DNA from: Turritopsis dohrnii
Taxonomy: Eukaryota > Cnidaria > Hydrozoa > Anthoathecata > Oceaniidae
Direction: 5' to 3'
Length of the DNA: 64,000 nucleotides
Assembly: GCA_027922465.2 (NCBI GenBank)
Contig: BQMF02000010.1
Span: forward strand, 992,001 to 1,056,000
Positions within the stretch are counted from its first letter, which is position 1, and the number at the start of each line of letters is the position of its first letter. A program made the translations under genes and the position numbers. The notes under the pieces are model-generated. The model was not told the origin of the DNA and did not search any database. It saw only the letters and a list, made by a program, of their open reading frames with translations. Shown here one piece after another: positions 9,739 through 18,418 of the stretch.

Positions 9739-12408
9739 TTGGATGTCTCAAATCACAGGGGAGGCCTTTTAACCTATGTCAGTAGTGACATTCCTTCTAG
9801 ACGTATACTTGATTTCCATTTTCATACTGATATTCAGGCTATTCTTGTAGAGCTAAATTTTCGCAAACAGAAGTGGTTAGTCTGTAGTATCTATAGACCA
9901 CCCACTCAAGATAAGGAATTGTTCTTCTCTCAGCTCTCTGCTGCATTAGATTTCTATTATGATAAGTATGATAACGTTATTATAAACGGGGATTTCAACC
10001 TAGAACCAACTAACCCAGACCTCGCTGACTTTATGGTTTCCCACTCTTTATATAATCACATGAGAGGGAAAACTTGTTGGAAATCGTCAGCTGGTACTTG
10101 TATCGACCTGATACTATCCAACAAGAAGCACTCTCTTATGCACACAGGGACTGTTGAAACTGGGTTGAGTGACCACCATGCATTAATATATACTATGCTT
10201 AGAAGTCACTATATGAGGGCACCTCCTCGTAAATTTTCATATAGGAACTATAAGAATTTCGATCGGGAGCGTTTTGCATTAGATTTATCCAACAGATTGA
10301 ACAGTGATATCACTTCTTATGCAGAATTTGAAGAGATATTTGTCAAATTGTTGGATGAATATGCTCCATTGAAAACTAAGGTAGCTCGAGCAAATAGTCA
10401 GCCACATGTCTCCAAAGACCTTAGAAAGGCCATCATGAGACGATCGCAACTTAAAAAAGTTGCTAACATCTCAGGCAATTCTGAGGACTTTTTACGATAT
10501 AAAAGGCAGAGGAATTTTGTAGTAAACCTCAATAGACGAGAAAAGAAATCTTTCTACGCAAATTTTGATCATTCCAATCTGAACAGGGGTTTTTGGAAGT
10601 CTATAAAACCTTTGTTTAGTGAAAAAAATACAGGTGCGAAAGAAAGAATCATTCTTGTCGAAAAGGATAACATCTTTAGCGACGAACTTGAAGTAGCTAA
10701 CATATTTAACAATTATTACAATAGAATAACTGACAGTATCCAGGTTCCTTGCATCCCTAGTGCCATCACCAGTCAATTGGATCCTATTCTAGCGTCGATA
10801 GAGCGCTATGCCTCACATCCTAGCATTGGCGTGATCAAATCTAGATTTGGTACCAATTCTTCTTTTGATCTTACGCCCATCGAGTCAGATGAGATGTTTA
10901 AGGAAATTCTCTCCCTGGATACTGGCAAAAAATCAAGTGGTTCTATACCAACATCTATTTTCAAATTATCTGCTGCACAGTGTGCCCCTATATTAACTAA
11001 ACTTTTCAACTCTATGATAAACGATGGCTCAGAATTTCCACATCAACTCTGCTTGGCCGATATTATCCCTTCTTTTAAGGGAAAAGGTAGCGACGTTGAT
11101 AAAGGGAATTTTAGACCAATCAGTTTGTTACCTGTTCCATCAAAGGTATTTGAGCGCATCATTGTTAGACAGTTGTCCCCGTACTTTGAGGTCTTCCTGT
11201 CAAAACTTCTCTGTGGTTTTAGGAAAGGGTACAGCTGCCAGCATGCCCTTCTTAAAATGTTATATCATTGGGAAAAATCGCTTTCTACATCTGGGAAAGT
11301 TGGAGCGGTCTTGATGGATTTATCCAAGGCCTTCGATTGCATGTCACACGACCTTTTGATCGCAAAATTGGCAGCTTATGGCGTTGGATACAAAACACTA
11401 AGACTGCTTCATAGTTACCTAACTAACAGAAAGCACAGGGTCCGTGTTGGTTCTACCTTCAGCGAGTGGCTTTACATTCTTATAGGCGTACCACAAGGTT
11501 CGGTACTTGGGCCCATATTATTCAACATTTTTATTAACGACTTACTTTTTATTATCTCTGACGAGTGTTTTATTTGTAACTTTGCAGATGACAATACTTT
11601 ATACAGTTGTGGGGACAGTATAGATGATATTTTGGAAAATCTGAAAACGGATCTCGTGTCTGTTGTTGACTGGTTTAGCAACAACGGCATGGTAGCTAAC
11701 TCTGATAAATTCCAGATGCTTTTACTAGGTGCTGATTATTCTACTGTTGAACTTCAGCTCGGTTCTGTGATAATTACACCTTCCGATCAAGTGAAGCTTC
11801 TTGGCGTAATTCTTGATGCTCAGCTCTCTTTCTATCCTCACGTTCAAGAAATATGCCGACGAGTTTCATCAAAAACCAAGGTGTTATATAGGATTAGAAA
11901 ATATGTTAACGAGTCTACTCTCAATATTCTTTTTAACACGTTTATTATGCCATACTTCAATTATTGCCCACTAGTGTGGATGTTTTGCAGCAAGCAGGCA
12001 CATAATCTCGTCGAAAAAACCTATCGGCGAGCTTTGTGTGTGAAAACTGGATTGCTTCCAAATTACCACTCTGGTTCGGAAATAGTTGAACTGCCGACTA
12101 TTCATTCTCGGAACCTTTTGCTTCTTGTCGTAGAGGTTTTTAAATCTATTCATAAACTGAACCCGCCGCTGATGTGGGGCATACTTGAGACAAAATTTAT
12201 GAGATATTGTCTCAGACAAGGCCATACATTAAAGGTTCCTTATACGAATAGAACCATAGGATTGAACTCCTTTGTGATGCGAGGAAGTTTAGCATGGAAC
12301 CACCTACCATCCGAGGTGAAGCAAATTACTAGCCTGCCAGACTTCCGCTCAGCTCTCTCTGCGTCCCAAATTTACTGTCGTTGTAAACTCTGTGTTGCTC
12401 ACATGTAG
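9739..12408 (+). CDS. ORF2 (endonuclease fragment and reverse transcriptase) of the CR1-like element
   Basis: The 889-residue frame is open slightly upstream, where it reads KIDNSFPSAQFSFEGF. It covers the later part of the APE endonuclease (INGDFNLEP, CIDLILSN, LSDHHALI) but lacks the N-terminal Asn and Glu motifs. The RT blocks are complete: NFRPISLLPVPSKVFERI, MDLSKAFDCMSHD, GVPQGSVLGPILFNIFINDL, FADDNTLY. A Cys-containing C-terminus follows (CRCKLCVAHM). The long frame without stops implies a young insertion. Without an intact endonuclease it could move only in trans or by an endonuclease-independent route. Confidence 0.88.
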   Translation: MDVSNHRGGLLTYVSSDIPSRRILDFHFHTDIQAILVELNFRKQKWLVCSIYRPPTQDKELFFSQLSAALDFYYDKYDNVIINGDFNLEPTNPDLADFMVSHSLYNHMRGKTCWKSSAGTCIDLILSNKKHSLMHTGTVETGLSDHHALIYTMLRSHYMRAPPRKFSYRNYKNFDRERFALDLSNRLNSDITSYAEFEEIFVKLLDEYAPLKTKVARANSQPHVSKDLRKAIMRRSQLKKVANISGNSEDFLRYKRQRNFVVNLNRREKKSFYANFDHSNLNRGFWKSIKPLFSEKNTGAKERIILVEKDNIFSDELEVANIFNNYYNRITDSIQVPCIPSAITSQLDPILASIERYASHPSIGVIKSRFGTNSSFDLTPIESDEMFKEILSLDTGKKSSGSIPTSIFKLSAAQCAPILTKLFNSMINDGSEFPHQLCLADIIPSFKGKGSDVDKGNFRPISLLPVPSKVFERIIVRQLSPYFEVFLSKLLCGFRKGYSCQHALLKMLYHWEKSLSTSGKVGAVLMDLSKAFDCMSHDLLIAKLAAYGVGYKTLRLLHSYLTNRKHRVRVGSTFSEWLYILIGVPQGSVLGPILFNIFINDLLFIISDECFICNFADDNTLYSCGDSIDDILENLKTDLVSVVDWFSNNGMVANSDKFQMLLLGADYSTVELQLGSVIITPSDQVKLLGVILDAQLSFYPHVQEICRRVSSKTKVLYRIRKYVNESTLNILFNTFIMPYFNYCPLVWMFCSKQAHNLVEKTYRRALCVKTGLLPNYHSGSEIVELPTIHSRNLLLLVVEVFKSIHKLNPPLMWGILETKFMRYCLRQGHTLKVPYTNRTIGLNSFVMRGSLAWNHLPSEVKQITSLPDFRSALSASQIYCRCKLCVAHM

Positions 12409-12599
12409 GATTCCGACGAATGAATAAATTCTTAGGATAGTTATTAATTACTTTATGGTTTATATATTTCAACATTATTTGTAAATAGAATTTTTATCCT
12501 TTTATTTAGTTGGTGTGAGTTAGTACTTTATGTCAATTTGTATATATTGTTACTATGTAAAACCAACTCTAAATAAAGAAATAAATAAAATAAAAAAAT

Positions 12600-12981
12600 A
12601 ACACTAACGTTAATACAACGTAAATTAACGAAATTTAACGTTATACTAACGTAAGTATCTAACGTTATACTAACGTAAGTATCTAACGTTATAATAACGT
12701 AAGTATCTAACGTTATACTAACGTAAGTATTTAACGTTATACTAATTAAAAAAAGACTTCCATTCTAACCAACCACTAACGTTACCACAACGTAAAAACT
12801 AACGTAACACTAACGTTAATACAACGTAAATTAACGAAATTTAACGTTGTCCTGATGTAACTTTCTAACGTTGTACTAACGTAAGTAGTTAACGTTGGAA
12901 TAACGTTGGTTTTACGTTGGTAACGTTAAACCTAGAACCAACGTTAGACTAACGTTAGATAAACGTTGGGTGCCTGCTGGG
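12600..12981 (-). repeat. Right arm of the foldback element, part 2
   Basis: This continues the reversed 24-bp unit array after the retrotransposon tail. It ends in CGTTGGGTGCCTGCTGGG, the reverse complement of the left terminus. Confidence 0.85.
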
Positions 12982-12986
12982 TAACA

Positions 12987-14462
12987 TTAACAAAACGGAT
13001 TTAAATTTACACTAATAACACGTTCAGCTCGAGTTTGATTAACAGTATCCGTAATTCCAGCTGCTTTCCACCCATTTTTGATGATATCTTGTCCCTTTGG
13101 AGACTTGAGGTATCGATAAACATCTGTCATTATCTTGGCGTGATGTGGCTTTAATGTTGACAGACGTAGGTCAACTTTTATAGTGGTTACGTCACGATCA
13201 GGATCTAATTTGAGAGCTTCCATTATCGAAGAGGTGAAGTATTCACTAAATGTTTTTTTCTCAAACTTTTTCAAACTTCCATTTGTGGTCAGATCTAAAG
13301 GTTGTAACAAATGCGTCATGTTTTTTGGTACCATAACAGTTTGAATACCGTAACTAGAAAGAAGATCAAAAACTTTAGGGGTGGATTGGACTTTAAAAGC
13401 ATCCCATATGAGAAGGCTGTTTTGGTCACTTGATAGACCTTTTACTTCTTTCACCTTTTTAATGTATGGAACCAGCACCTTCTCGATAAGAGAAATAGTC
13501 TCCTTTTCATTGCTCCAATGTTTTTCGTTGTAGGATAAGCAGAAACCAGCAGGAAAATCATAATGCGGGAGCGATCTTTCTGTTTTCCCTGTGTAGATTA
13601 GTTGAAATGGTAAGACTGTTCCATCATATGACTCGCAAACCGTCATGGTTATGCTTCTCTTGTCGGTAGAACCAGCTTTACAAATGTGCTTCTCTCCCTT
13701 AGCTGCCATGGTTATACTATCGGTTGCGACAAATTTTGACGGGGTTTGGTCGGCATTTATTATCAGCTCACCTGGGATATTATGAAGCAACACTTTCTGT
13801 GAAATTTCGTGAAGGAACTGCGTCTTGATTTCATTCCACAAAGAACGTGTTATAACTGGTCTTGAAGTGGTAGCTGCCCGGCGTGAAAATTTCATGCGTT
13901 GATACAGTGACCTTGTCCAAGATCGAGTTACTTCAAAGTTGATATATCTACCAAACTTTTCAGGACTGGCTTGCACTAACCCCATCAATACTCCTCGGAC
14001 AACATGTTGATTTATCCCTGCCCCAGCTGTTCGGAGGGATATTATCATCGATCGTAGCTTTGTATCAAGCTCAACATCCAGTAATAGGGGTCTGCCCCGT
14101 TTATGCCCAATCGTTAGAGCGGTTTCACCGTTTGATTTTTCCTTTTCTTTCAAACTTTCTCTGTATCTCTTAACCCAAGGTCGGACTGTACTTTCATTTA
14201 AGTTTGGAAAACTTTTCCGGAACTTTCTAACTGCGGCTGCGTTTCCATGCGTCAATGCATATTTAGCTATTTCTTGTTTTTCTTTCTCACCATAAGCAGA
14301 GTCTTTTTTGTTTACAGTCACATTCAAAGTACTTTGAACACTTTGTACTTCTTTTACTGTAATGTTTTCCGGTAGATTCACCGTTAAAGATTCACATACT
14401 TCGGATAACTTCTTTCCATCCTTCGAATTTTTCTGACGCTGGAAGTATATGAGGAGTGACAT
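12987..14462 (-). CDS. Pogo-like DDE transposase (DDE_1 superfamily)
   Basis: The 491-residue single-exon frame has an N-terminal helix-turn-helix segment (residues about 60-95: AKYALTHGNAAAVRKFRKSFP, then STVRPWVKRY). A linker with GRPLLLD follows, then the DDE catalytic core. The core aspartates are in NADQTPSKF, LLIWDAFKV and HLLQPLD, with 35 residues between the second and third (DD35D). All three are present and there is no internal stop, so the protein could be active. Pogo-like transposases cut and paste elements with TA duplications, which agrees with the TA-flanked TIRs around it. The foldback element begins 5 bp beyond the stop, so only the 3' untranslated region is disrupted. Confidence 0.88.
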   Translation of the reverse strand: MSLLIYFQRQKNSKDGKKLSEVCESLTVNLPENITVKEVQSVQSTLNVTVNKKDSAYGEKEKQEIAKYALTHGNAAAVRKFRKSFPNLNESTVRPWVKRYRESLKEKEKSNGETALTIGHKRGRPLLLDVELDTKLRSMIISLRTAGAGINQHVVRGVLMGLVQASPEKFGRYINFEVTRSWTRSLYQRMKFSRRAATTSRPVITRSLWNEIKTQFLHEISQKVLLHNIPGELIINADQTPSKFVATDSITMAAKGEKHICKAGSTDKRSITMTVCESYDGTVLPFQLIYTGKTERSLPHYDFPAGFCLSYNEKHWSNEKETISLIEKVLVPYIKKVKEVKGLSSDQNSLLIWDAFKVQSTPKVFDLLSSYGIQTVMVPKNMTHLLQPLDLTTNGSLKKFEKKTFSEYFTSSIMEALKLDPDRDVTTIKVDLRLSTLKPHHAKIMTDVYRYLKSPKGQDIIKNGWKAAGITDTVNQTRAERVISVNLNPFC

Positions 14463-14798
14463 CTTCCTTGATTACAGAGACATGCAAACTGAATAATGAT
14501 AATATAACAGTGTTACGTTAGCAGAAAAAACATTCGTTCATGTTACGTTTGTAGCAAAAAACATTCGATTTCGTGAGTACAAATTGCTCTCCTTCGTTTT
14601 GTTTTTCTACAAAATAAAACAAGGAAATTTCCACTGAAGCTCTGCAATGAAGCGTACTTTTTTAATGACGTTGCATTCGAACGATCTTTGCATGCATTCG
14701 AAATTGAAACTCTTTTCTTTCATCATTGTATTTTACCATGCTGTAGGGTATTGCTGATATTGATCGAGGTACAAGATCGCATTGCATTGATTAATGAA
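14463..14798. promoter_or_regulatory. Divergent promoter region with a direct repeat
   Basis: This 336-bp interval separates the DDE gene (minus) from the HIRAN gene (plus) and must hold both promoters. It contains two adjacent near-identical 26-27-bp direct repeats (TGTTACGTT..CAAAAAACATTCG type) at 14511-14536 and 14541-14567. They resemble an operator pair, possibly for transposase self-regulation. An upstream in-frame ATG at 14688 would add 37 residues to the HIRAN protein; I prefer the ATG at 14799. Confidence 0.4.
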
Positions 14799-15332
14799 AT
14801 GGCTGATAAATTTCAGTTTTTCACTGCACTAAGAGGATTCCATGTGTACTCAAATACTGTGAATTGGGTTCCGTATGAGGGACAAAAAATAATTTTCAAA
14901 CGCGAATATAATAACAAACACGACAGATTTGCAGTAGCTGGTAGAACCCCGTTAAAAGGTCATATTGGACCCATAACTGTTGGCCATGTTCCTAGAGAGC
15001 TTTCTAGGTACACATGGTTTGCCATACAAGAAGGAGCGAAATTCGAAGCTACCGTAGAAGATACAAAATCAAGACCATCTCCTTTGGTACAAGGTGGGCT
15101 GGAGATACGAATCAAAGTCAAAGTTGTTTGGCCTGATGTTGAAAAACTTTCTATATATAAATCCAAAGTTGAGGAAGTAAAATATCCTATGGATGGATAT
15201 TACGTGGATGATTCCAAGGAGATTATAAACGAACTCGGGGTTCACGAAGTCGAAGAAGATTACAGTGATGATGAGGAACCGGGAGATCTAACTGAAGCGA
15301 GCGAAAGGAATTACGACGAAGACGACCTTTAA
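14799..15332 (+). CDS. HIRAN-domain protein of the pogo-like transposon
   Basis: The product is 177 residues if it starts at MADKFQFF (14799); an in-frame ATG at 14688 would add a hydrophobic, Cys-rich extension that does not look like part of the domain. Residues about 4-113 resemble a HIRAN domain: LRGFHVYSNTVNWVPYEGQKI, KREYNNKHDRFAVAG, GHVPRELSRYTWFAIQEGAKFEATVED. The C-terminal 30 residues are strongly acidic (EEDYSDDEEPGDL). In HLTF/Rad5, HIRAN binds free 3' DNA ends. Here a stand-alone HIRAN protein is divergently paired with a transposase inside shared TIRs. A role in handling element ends or excision gaps is my inference. It has no frame damage. Confidence 0.72.
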   Translation: MADKFQFFTALRGFHVYSNTVNWVPYEGQKIIFKREYNNKHDRFAVAGRTPLKGHIGPITVGHVPRELSRYTWFAIQEGAKFEATVEDTKSRPSPLVQGGLEIRIKVKVVWPDVEKLSIYKSKVEEVKYPMDGYYVDDSKEIINELGVHEVEEDYSDDEEPGDLTEASERNYDEDDL

Positions 15333-15576
15333 ATTATTGGCTAAAATTATACTGTTCTTTTTTTTATTTGTCTATTATTAGTATTTTAATTATTATTTTA
15401 ATAGATATTTGATGTCAGTTCATTTGTCATTCATTTGTTACTTCACCTCGGTGATTTTCCCAAAAATGGAATTTAAAAAAGCGAGTTTTTTTAACACACA
15501 CCAGAAATTAACACGGGGAAATTAACACGGGACAGAAATTAAGGGTGGTTTTTATTAACGCGAATCCAAGCCATCC
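15333..15576. other. Right subterminal region of the pogo-like element
   Basis: Non-coding. It contains CACCAGAAATTAACACGG at about 15500, resembling GCGCCAGAAACTAACGCGG at 6906 in the left end. Further AACACGG (about 15523), AACGCG (about 15556) and CGCGTTA (15576-15582) motifs follow. Transposase binding sites are likely but unproven. Confidence 0.45.
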
Positions 15577-15677
15577 GCGTTAATAATAATAATAACGGTT
15601 TATATTTCAGTTCCAAAGTTTTACATTTGGCTAATTCTACTGAAACAATACACAAGAAAGACAATAAGCGTTAATAA
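15577..15677 (-). mobile_element. Tiny L2-like 3' fragment with target duplication and filler DNA
   Basis: An insert at 15587-15667 is flanked by the 10-bp direct repeat GCGTTAATAA (15577-15586 and 15668-15677). On the minus strand it ends in an ATT/TAA repeat preceded by TTTGGAACTGAAATATAAACC, like the 3' end of the element at 2958-6373. Its 5' side (15643-15670) is not retrotransposon: it is an exact inverted copy of zinc-finger coding sequence at 15840-15867. This looks like a severely 5'-truncated insertion completed with copied local DNA. Confidence 0.7.
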
Positions 15678-15708
15678 CATCACAGTGTACATTTTGTCTA
15701 ATAAGGTA

Positions 15709-15950
15709 ACTCAGATCGCAAAGATTTAATAAAAAATGTGTTTAGACCAGACAAAGAATATTTGTTTCCCAAAACAGATGGGAGATCATTTCAATGGAAA
15801 TGGTTAGAACAATTTCCATACAATTCTTGCTGAGGATGGCGCTTATTGTCTTTCTTGTGTATTGTTTGCACATAAATATCCTGCAAAGGCTAGCAGAGTG
15901 AAAAATTTGTTTTCGCAGCCAATGAAGCATTATCAAATGAATGATAACTT
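15709..15950 (+). pseudogene. TTF/hAT-type zinc-finger domain remnant, downstream part of the OTU gene
   Basis: The frame reads DLIKNVFRPDKEYLFPKTDG, then RSFQWKWLEQFPY. After a +1 shift near 15829 it reads AEDGAYCLSCVLFAHKYPAK and KNLFSQPMKHYQM. This is the TTF-type (ZMYM1/hAT-associated) zinc-finger pattern: W.E.FPW.. followed by .DGA.CL.C.LF. It sits directly beyond the right TA of the pogo-like element, in the same orientation as the OTU part that ends at the left TA. I infer one ancestral gene encoding OTU then zinc finger, possibly with a hAT core that is not visible downstream. A stop follows at about 15952. Confidence 0.6.
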
Positions 15951-18271
15951 TTAGCCTCCTTTAGTTCAACAGTTCCAATGTTTCAAGTATATGTACCAGA
16001 TATTCGAAGGTTATGATGTTTCGCCCAATTCATACATTGATATTGATTACTCTTGGTAATGCCTTAACACCTAAAATAGTAAAATCAAACACGCAAATTA
16101 ATAAGAACATAAATTTACCATTCACAAAATGATATGTAAATATCATATGTATATAATTATACATAAAAGTCGCTAAGCAGGCTATGAGTAGATGGCAACG
16201 ATACTCCATGTTTTTTTTATGGGCGCAAGGGATATAACTTATAGGTCATTGCCTCTAATCTCGGTGCATTAAAATCCTTCTTACACGATAGGAAAGTACA
16301 TTCTGTGACAATTTCCCGTGGGTATTTGCCGAAGTAATTTGTCGTGAGAATTTGCCGTGAGAGTTTGCCGCAAAGTTTTATCTGCGCAGTTTCATTTTTG
16401 TAAGCATTTCTATTTTATTTGTATGTTATTCTTTCTTATTTGTGAACGTTTCCTTTTTGTTTGAAAGCAAATCTTTTTTGTTTGTGTGTGTTTCTTTAAT
16501 ATGCAAGTGATAGTTATGGGCTTCGGTGTAAAAGTGTGTACTGTATAATTGCACAATGCACCAATTACTTTTAAGCCTATTTAACAAAATTCAGAATTTA
16601 TAAACTTGCATTACAATAATTTTTCACTCTAAGTACTATTGTACTTGAAGAGAAAATAGTGGTTAAATTTTCATACTTCATAAATATTTGAATAAATACA
16701 CAATTTTGGCAATTTCTGACTTGATAAAAGTTTCCTACTATTTGAAGGTGGTTTGGAAGTTAAAATTACGATCTCAAAGATCGATGATTTTGACTTTTTA
16801 AATTACAGAAATTACCATTTGATCCTTGATCCTATACACAGGTGTGGGTGGAAGTCTCTTCATTTTTAAGGGTTTCTGTATATTTTTAACTGGTTTTCAC
16901 AATTGATTTGTTAAATTAATTCTTGTAGTCAAAACATTACCGCCAAGCTTTTTACGCATGTAACGTTTAATATAATAACAACGCTTAATGTTATAGCGTT
17001 ATAGTGTTATTACCATAAATAGCATCTGCAATTGCAAGGTACGAACCTTCGTAGTGGTTTCCAAACAACTTTACTCAAAAGTGGACGGATATACGAAAGT
17101 TACCTTGCATCACATATAAATTCCGAGAGTAGCTTAAAACACACCTTAAAGACAACAAGATTCGCAAAAATGCGACTATATATTTCCCCAAAACTGCCGT
17201 TTTAAAAATTACTGTATGTACATTGATAACCATAAGAAAAAATGTATCATTTCGCTATACATCAACAATGATACAATTACCAGCAAAATAAACATTATTG
17301 ACAAGTCAGCCTGATACTCAGATAAAAACGCTGCTAATTTGGGTGGAATCGAATTTGATAACATGAAGAAGAACTTATTTTGAAATTATTATAAAATGAA
17401 GATGGTCAAATGATAAGGTTTCACTTACAATTCTTGCTGAGGAGTTAAAAAGTGACTGAAAAATTACTATGGCTATTGCTAAAAATTATATGACCGATAT
17501 GCGACTAATATTTCGCCTTAACTGAATAGTTTTTTTTACAGAATATTAACAACTGCATCAAAATGTACGGTAATGCCATCATAATAAACATATAATCTTT
17601 ATTCTTGCAGAAGCTTGCCAAGTTTCCTATCTCTTGTACCATAAAATCATGGAAAGCCTCTTGTACCATAAAATCATGGAAAGCAATGTAATTCAACGGA
17701 ACAGTTCCTTTTTGTAGCTCGAGTTACTTCTTACAACATTATACAGTCAAAGTTGTATACATGTTTACGAATGAACAAAAGAAAATTGACTAAAGTCAAT
17801 TCTAATGTGTAGCATTCCGAATTAGGAAAAAGAGAGTTATTTTCAAAAAAGGGAAGGGCTTAGAATGTCAATTTATAAACTTAAATTCAAGTGTTCCGAA
17901 TAAACATCTCTGATACAAAAAAATATATTCTCGCAAATTATTTCTTCAGAATAAGAACTCCTAAACATACTGTCAATGTGATGAATGACCTTCCTTAATT
18001 CAAAATTAAAAAATAAATAAACAGATTTTGGTACTGTAGTGAAAATATACATTAATCACCGATCACCATACATATTAGCATTACATAATAGACGTTTGTT
18101 TTCTGGCTTGATTGATAACACAGGATGTGTAGTGCTTTTAATTTACAGACTGCTATGTTGTAATGTGTTTTGATTTATATACGTTCGTGATAAGAAGGTA
18201 AATAAGAAGAGGTTGTTCATAATTAGGAAAATTGACAGTATATTAAGGCCGATGAAAATTTTATATTTAGT
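15951..18271. other. Non-coding stretch with minor repeats
   Basis: No supported gene. It includes a short degenerate array of (A/T)TTTGCCG(T/A)GAG-like units at about 16310-16372. A perfect 27-bp tandem duplication sits at 17631-17684 (unit starting CTCTTGTACCATAAAATC). The rest is AT-rich unique-looking sequence. Confidence 0.6.
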
Positions 18272-18401
18272 ACCAATCTCTGACCGACAGGATCTCGGTG
18301 ATTACAATAATGCAAAATGGTGTATTTGATGTGTTCTCCGGCTATGTATGGCCCAGAACAAAATTAATGAATAATGAAAAAATGCAGCATGACATTTTCA
18401 A
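18272..18401 (+). repeat. Dispersed repeat, copy 1 (pair with 21797-21935)
   Basis: About 130 bp beginning CTGACCGACAGGATCTCGGTG and ending ATGCAGCATGACATTTTCA is repeated with small differences at 21797-21935. The second copy abuts a mariner-like terminus. Confidence 0.75.
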
Positions 18402-18418
18402 AAAAAGTTTTTCATTCA

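Larger units (their letters stand above)
8620..12598 (+). mobile_element. CR1-like non-LTR retrotransposon, internally deleted
   Basis: The element lies inside the right arm of the foldback element. It starts just before ORF1 and ends in an A-rich AAATAAAGAAATAAATAAAA tail at about 12570-12598. ORF1 (8640-9683) ends abruptly inside a GDSL/SGNH-like domain. ORF2 begins inside the endonuclease domain. The segment between them, meaning the rest of ORF1 and the start of the endonuclease, is missing, so this copy is an internal-deletion derivative. The sequence either side of the insertion is the same array unit, with TAAC as a possible short target duplication. Confidence 0.85.
7106..12981. mobile_element. 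Foldback-type TIR element with 24-bp tandem arrays, carrying a retrotransposon
   Basis: It begins CCCAGCAGGCACCCAACG and ends with the reverse complement, flanked by TA at 7104-7105 and 12982-12983. Just inside each end are tandem arrays of a 24-bp unit rich in ACGTTAGTATAACG, inverted with respect to each other. Such repeat-rich arms are typical of foldback elements. The central 7390-8100 region is unique and has no gene. Excluding the retrotransposon, the element is about 1.9 kb and non-autonomous. It landed 4 bp beyond the stop codon of the DDE transposase gene, in its 3' untranslated region. Confidence 0.8.
6870..15706. mobile_element. Two-gene pogo-like DNA transposon (DDE transposase plus HIRAN protein), interrupted
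   Basis: The terminal inverted repeats are 23 bp with one mismatch (starting CCTTATTACACAAAATG), at 6870-6892 and 15684-15706. They are flanked by TA at 6868-6869 and 15707-15708. The unit contains a pogo-like DDE gene (12987-14462, minus) and a HIRAN gene (14799-15332, plus), transcribed divergently. Removing the foldback insertion (7106-12981 plus one TA) leaves about 3 kb, a normal size for an autonomous pogo-type element. Repeated TTAACGCGG-like motifs lie just inside each end. The target was the OTU-zinc-finger gene. That HIRAN belongs to the element rather than the host is inferred from its position inside the TIRs. Confidence 0.75.
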
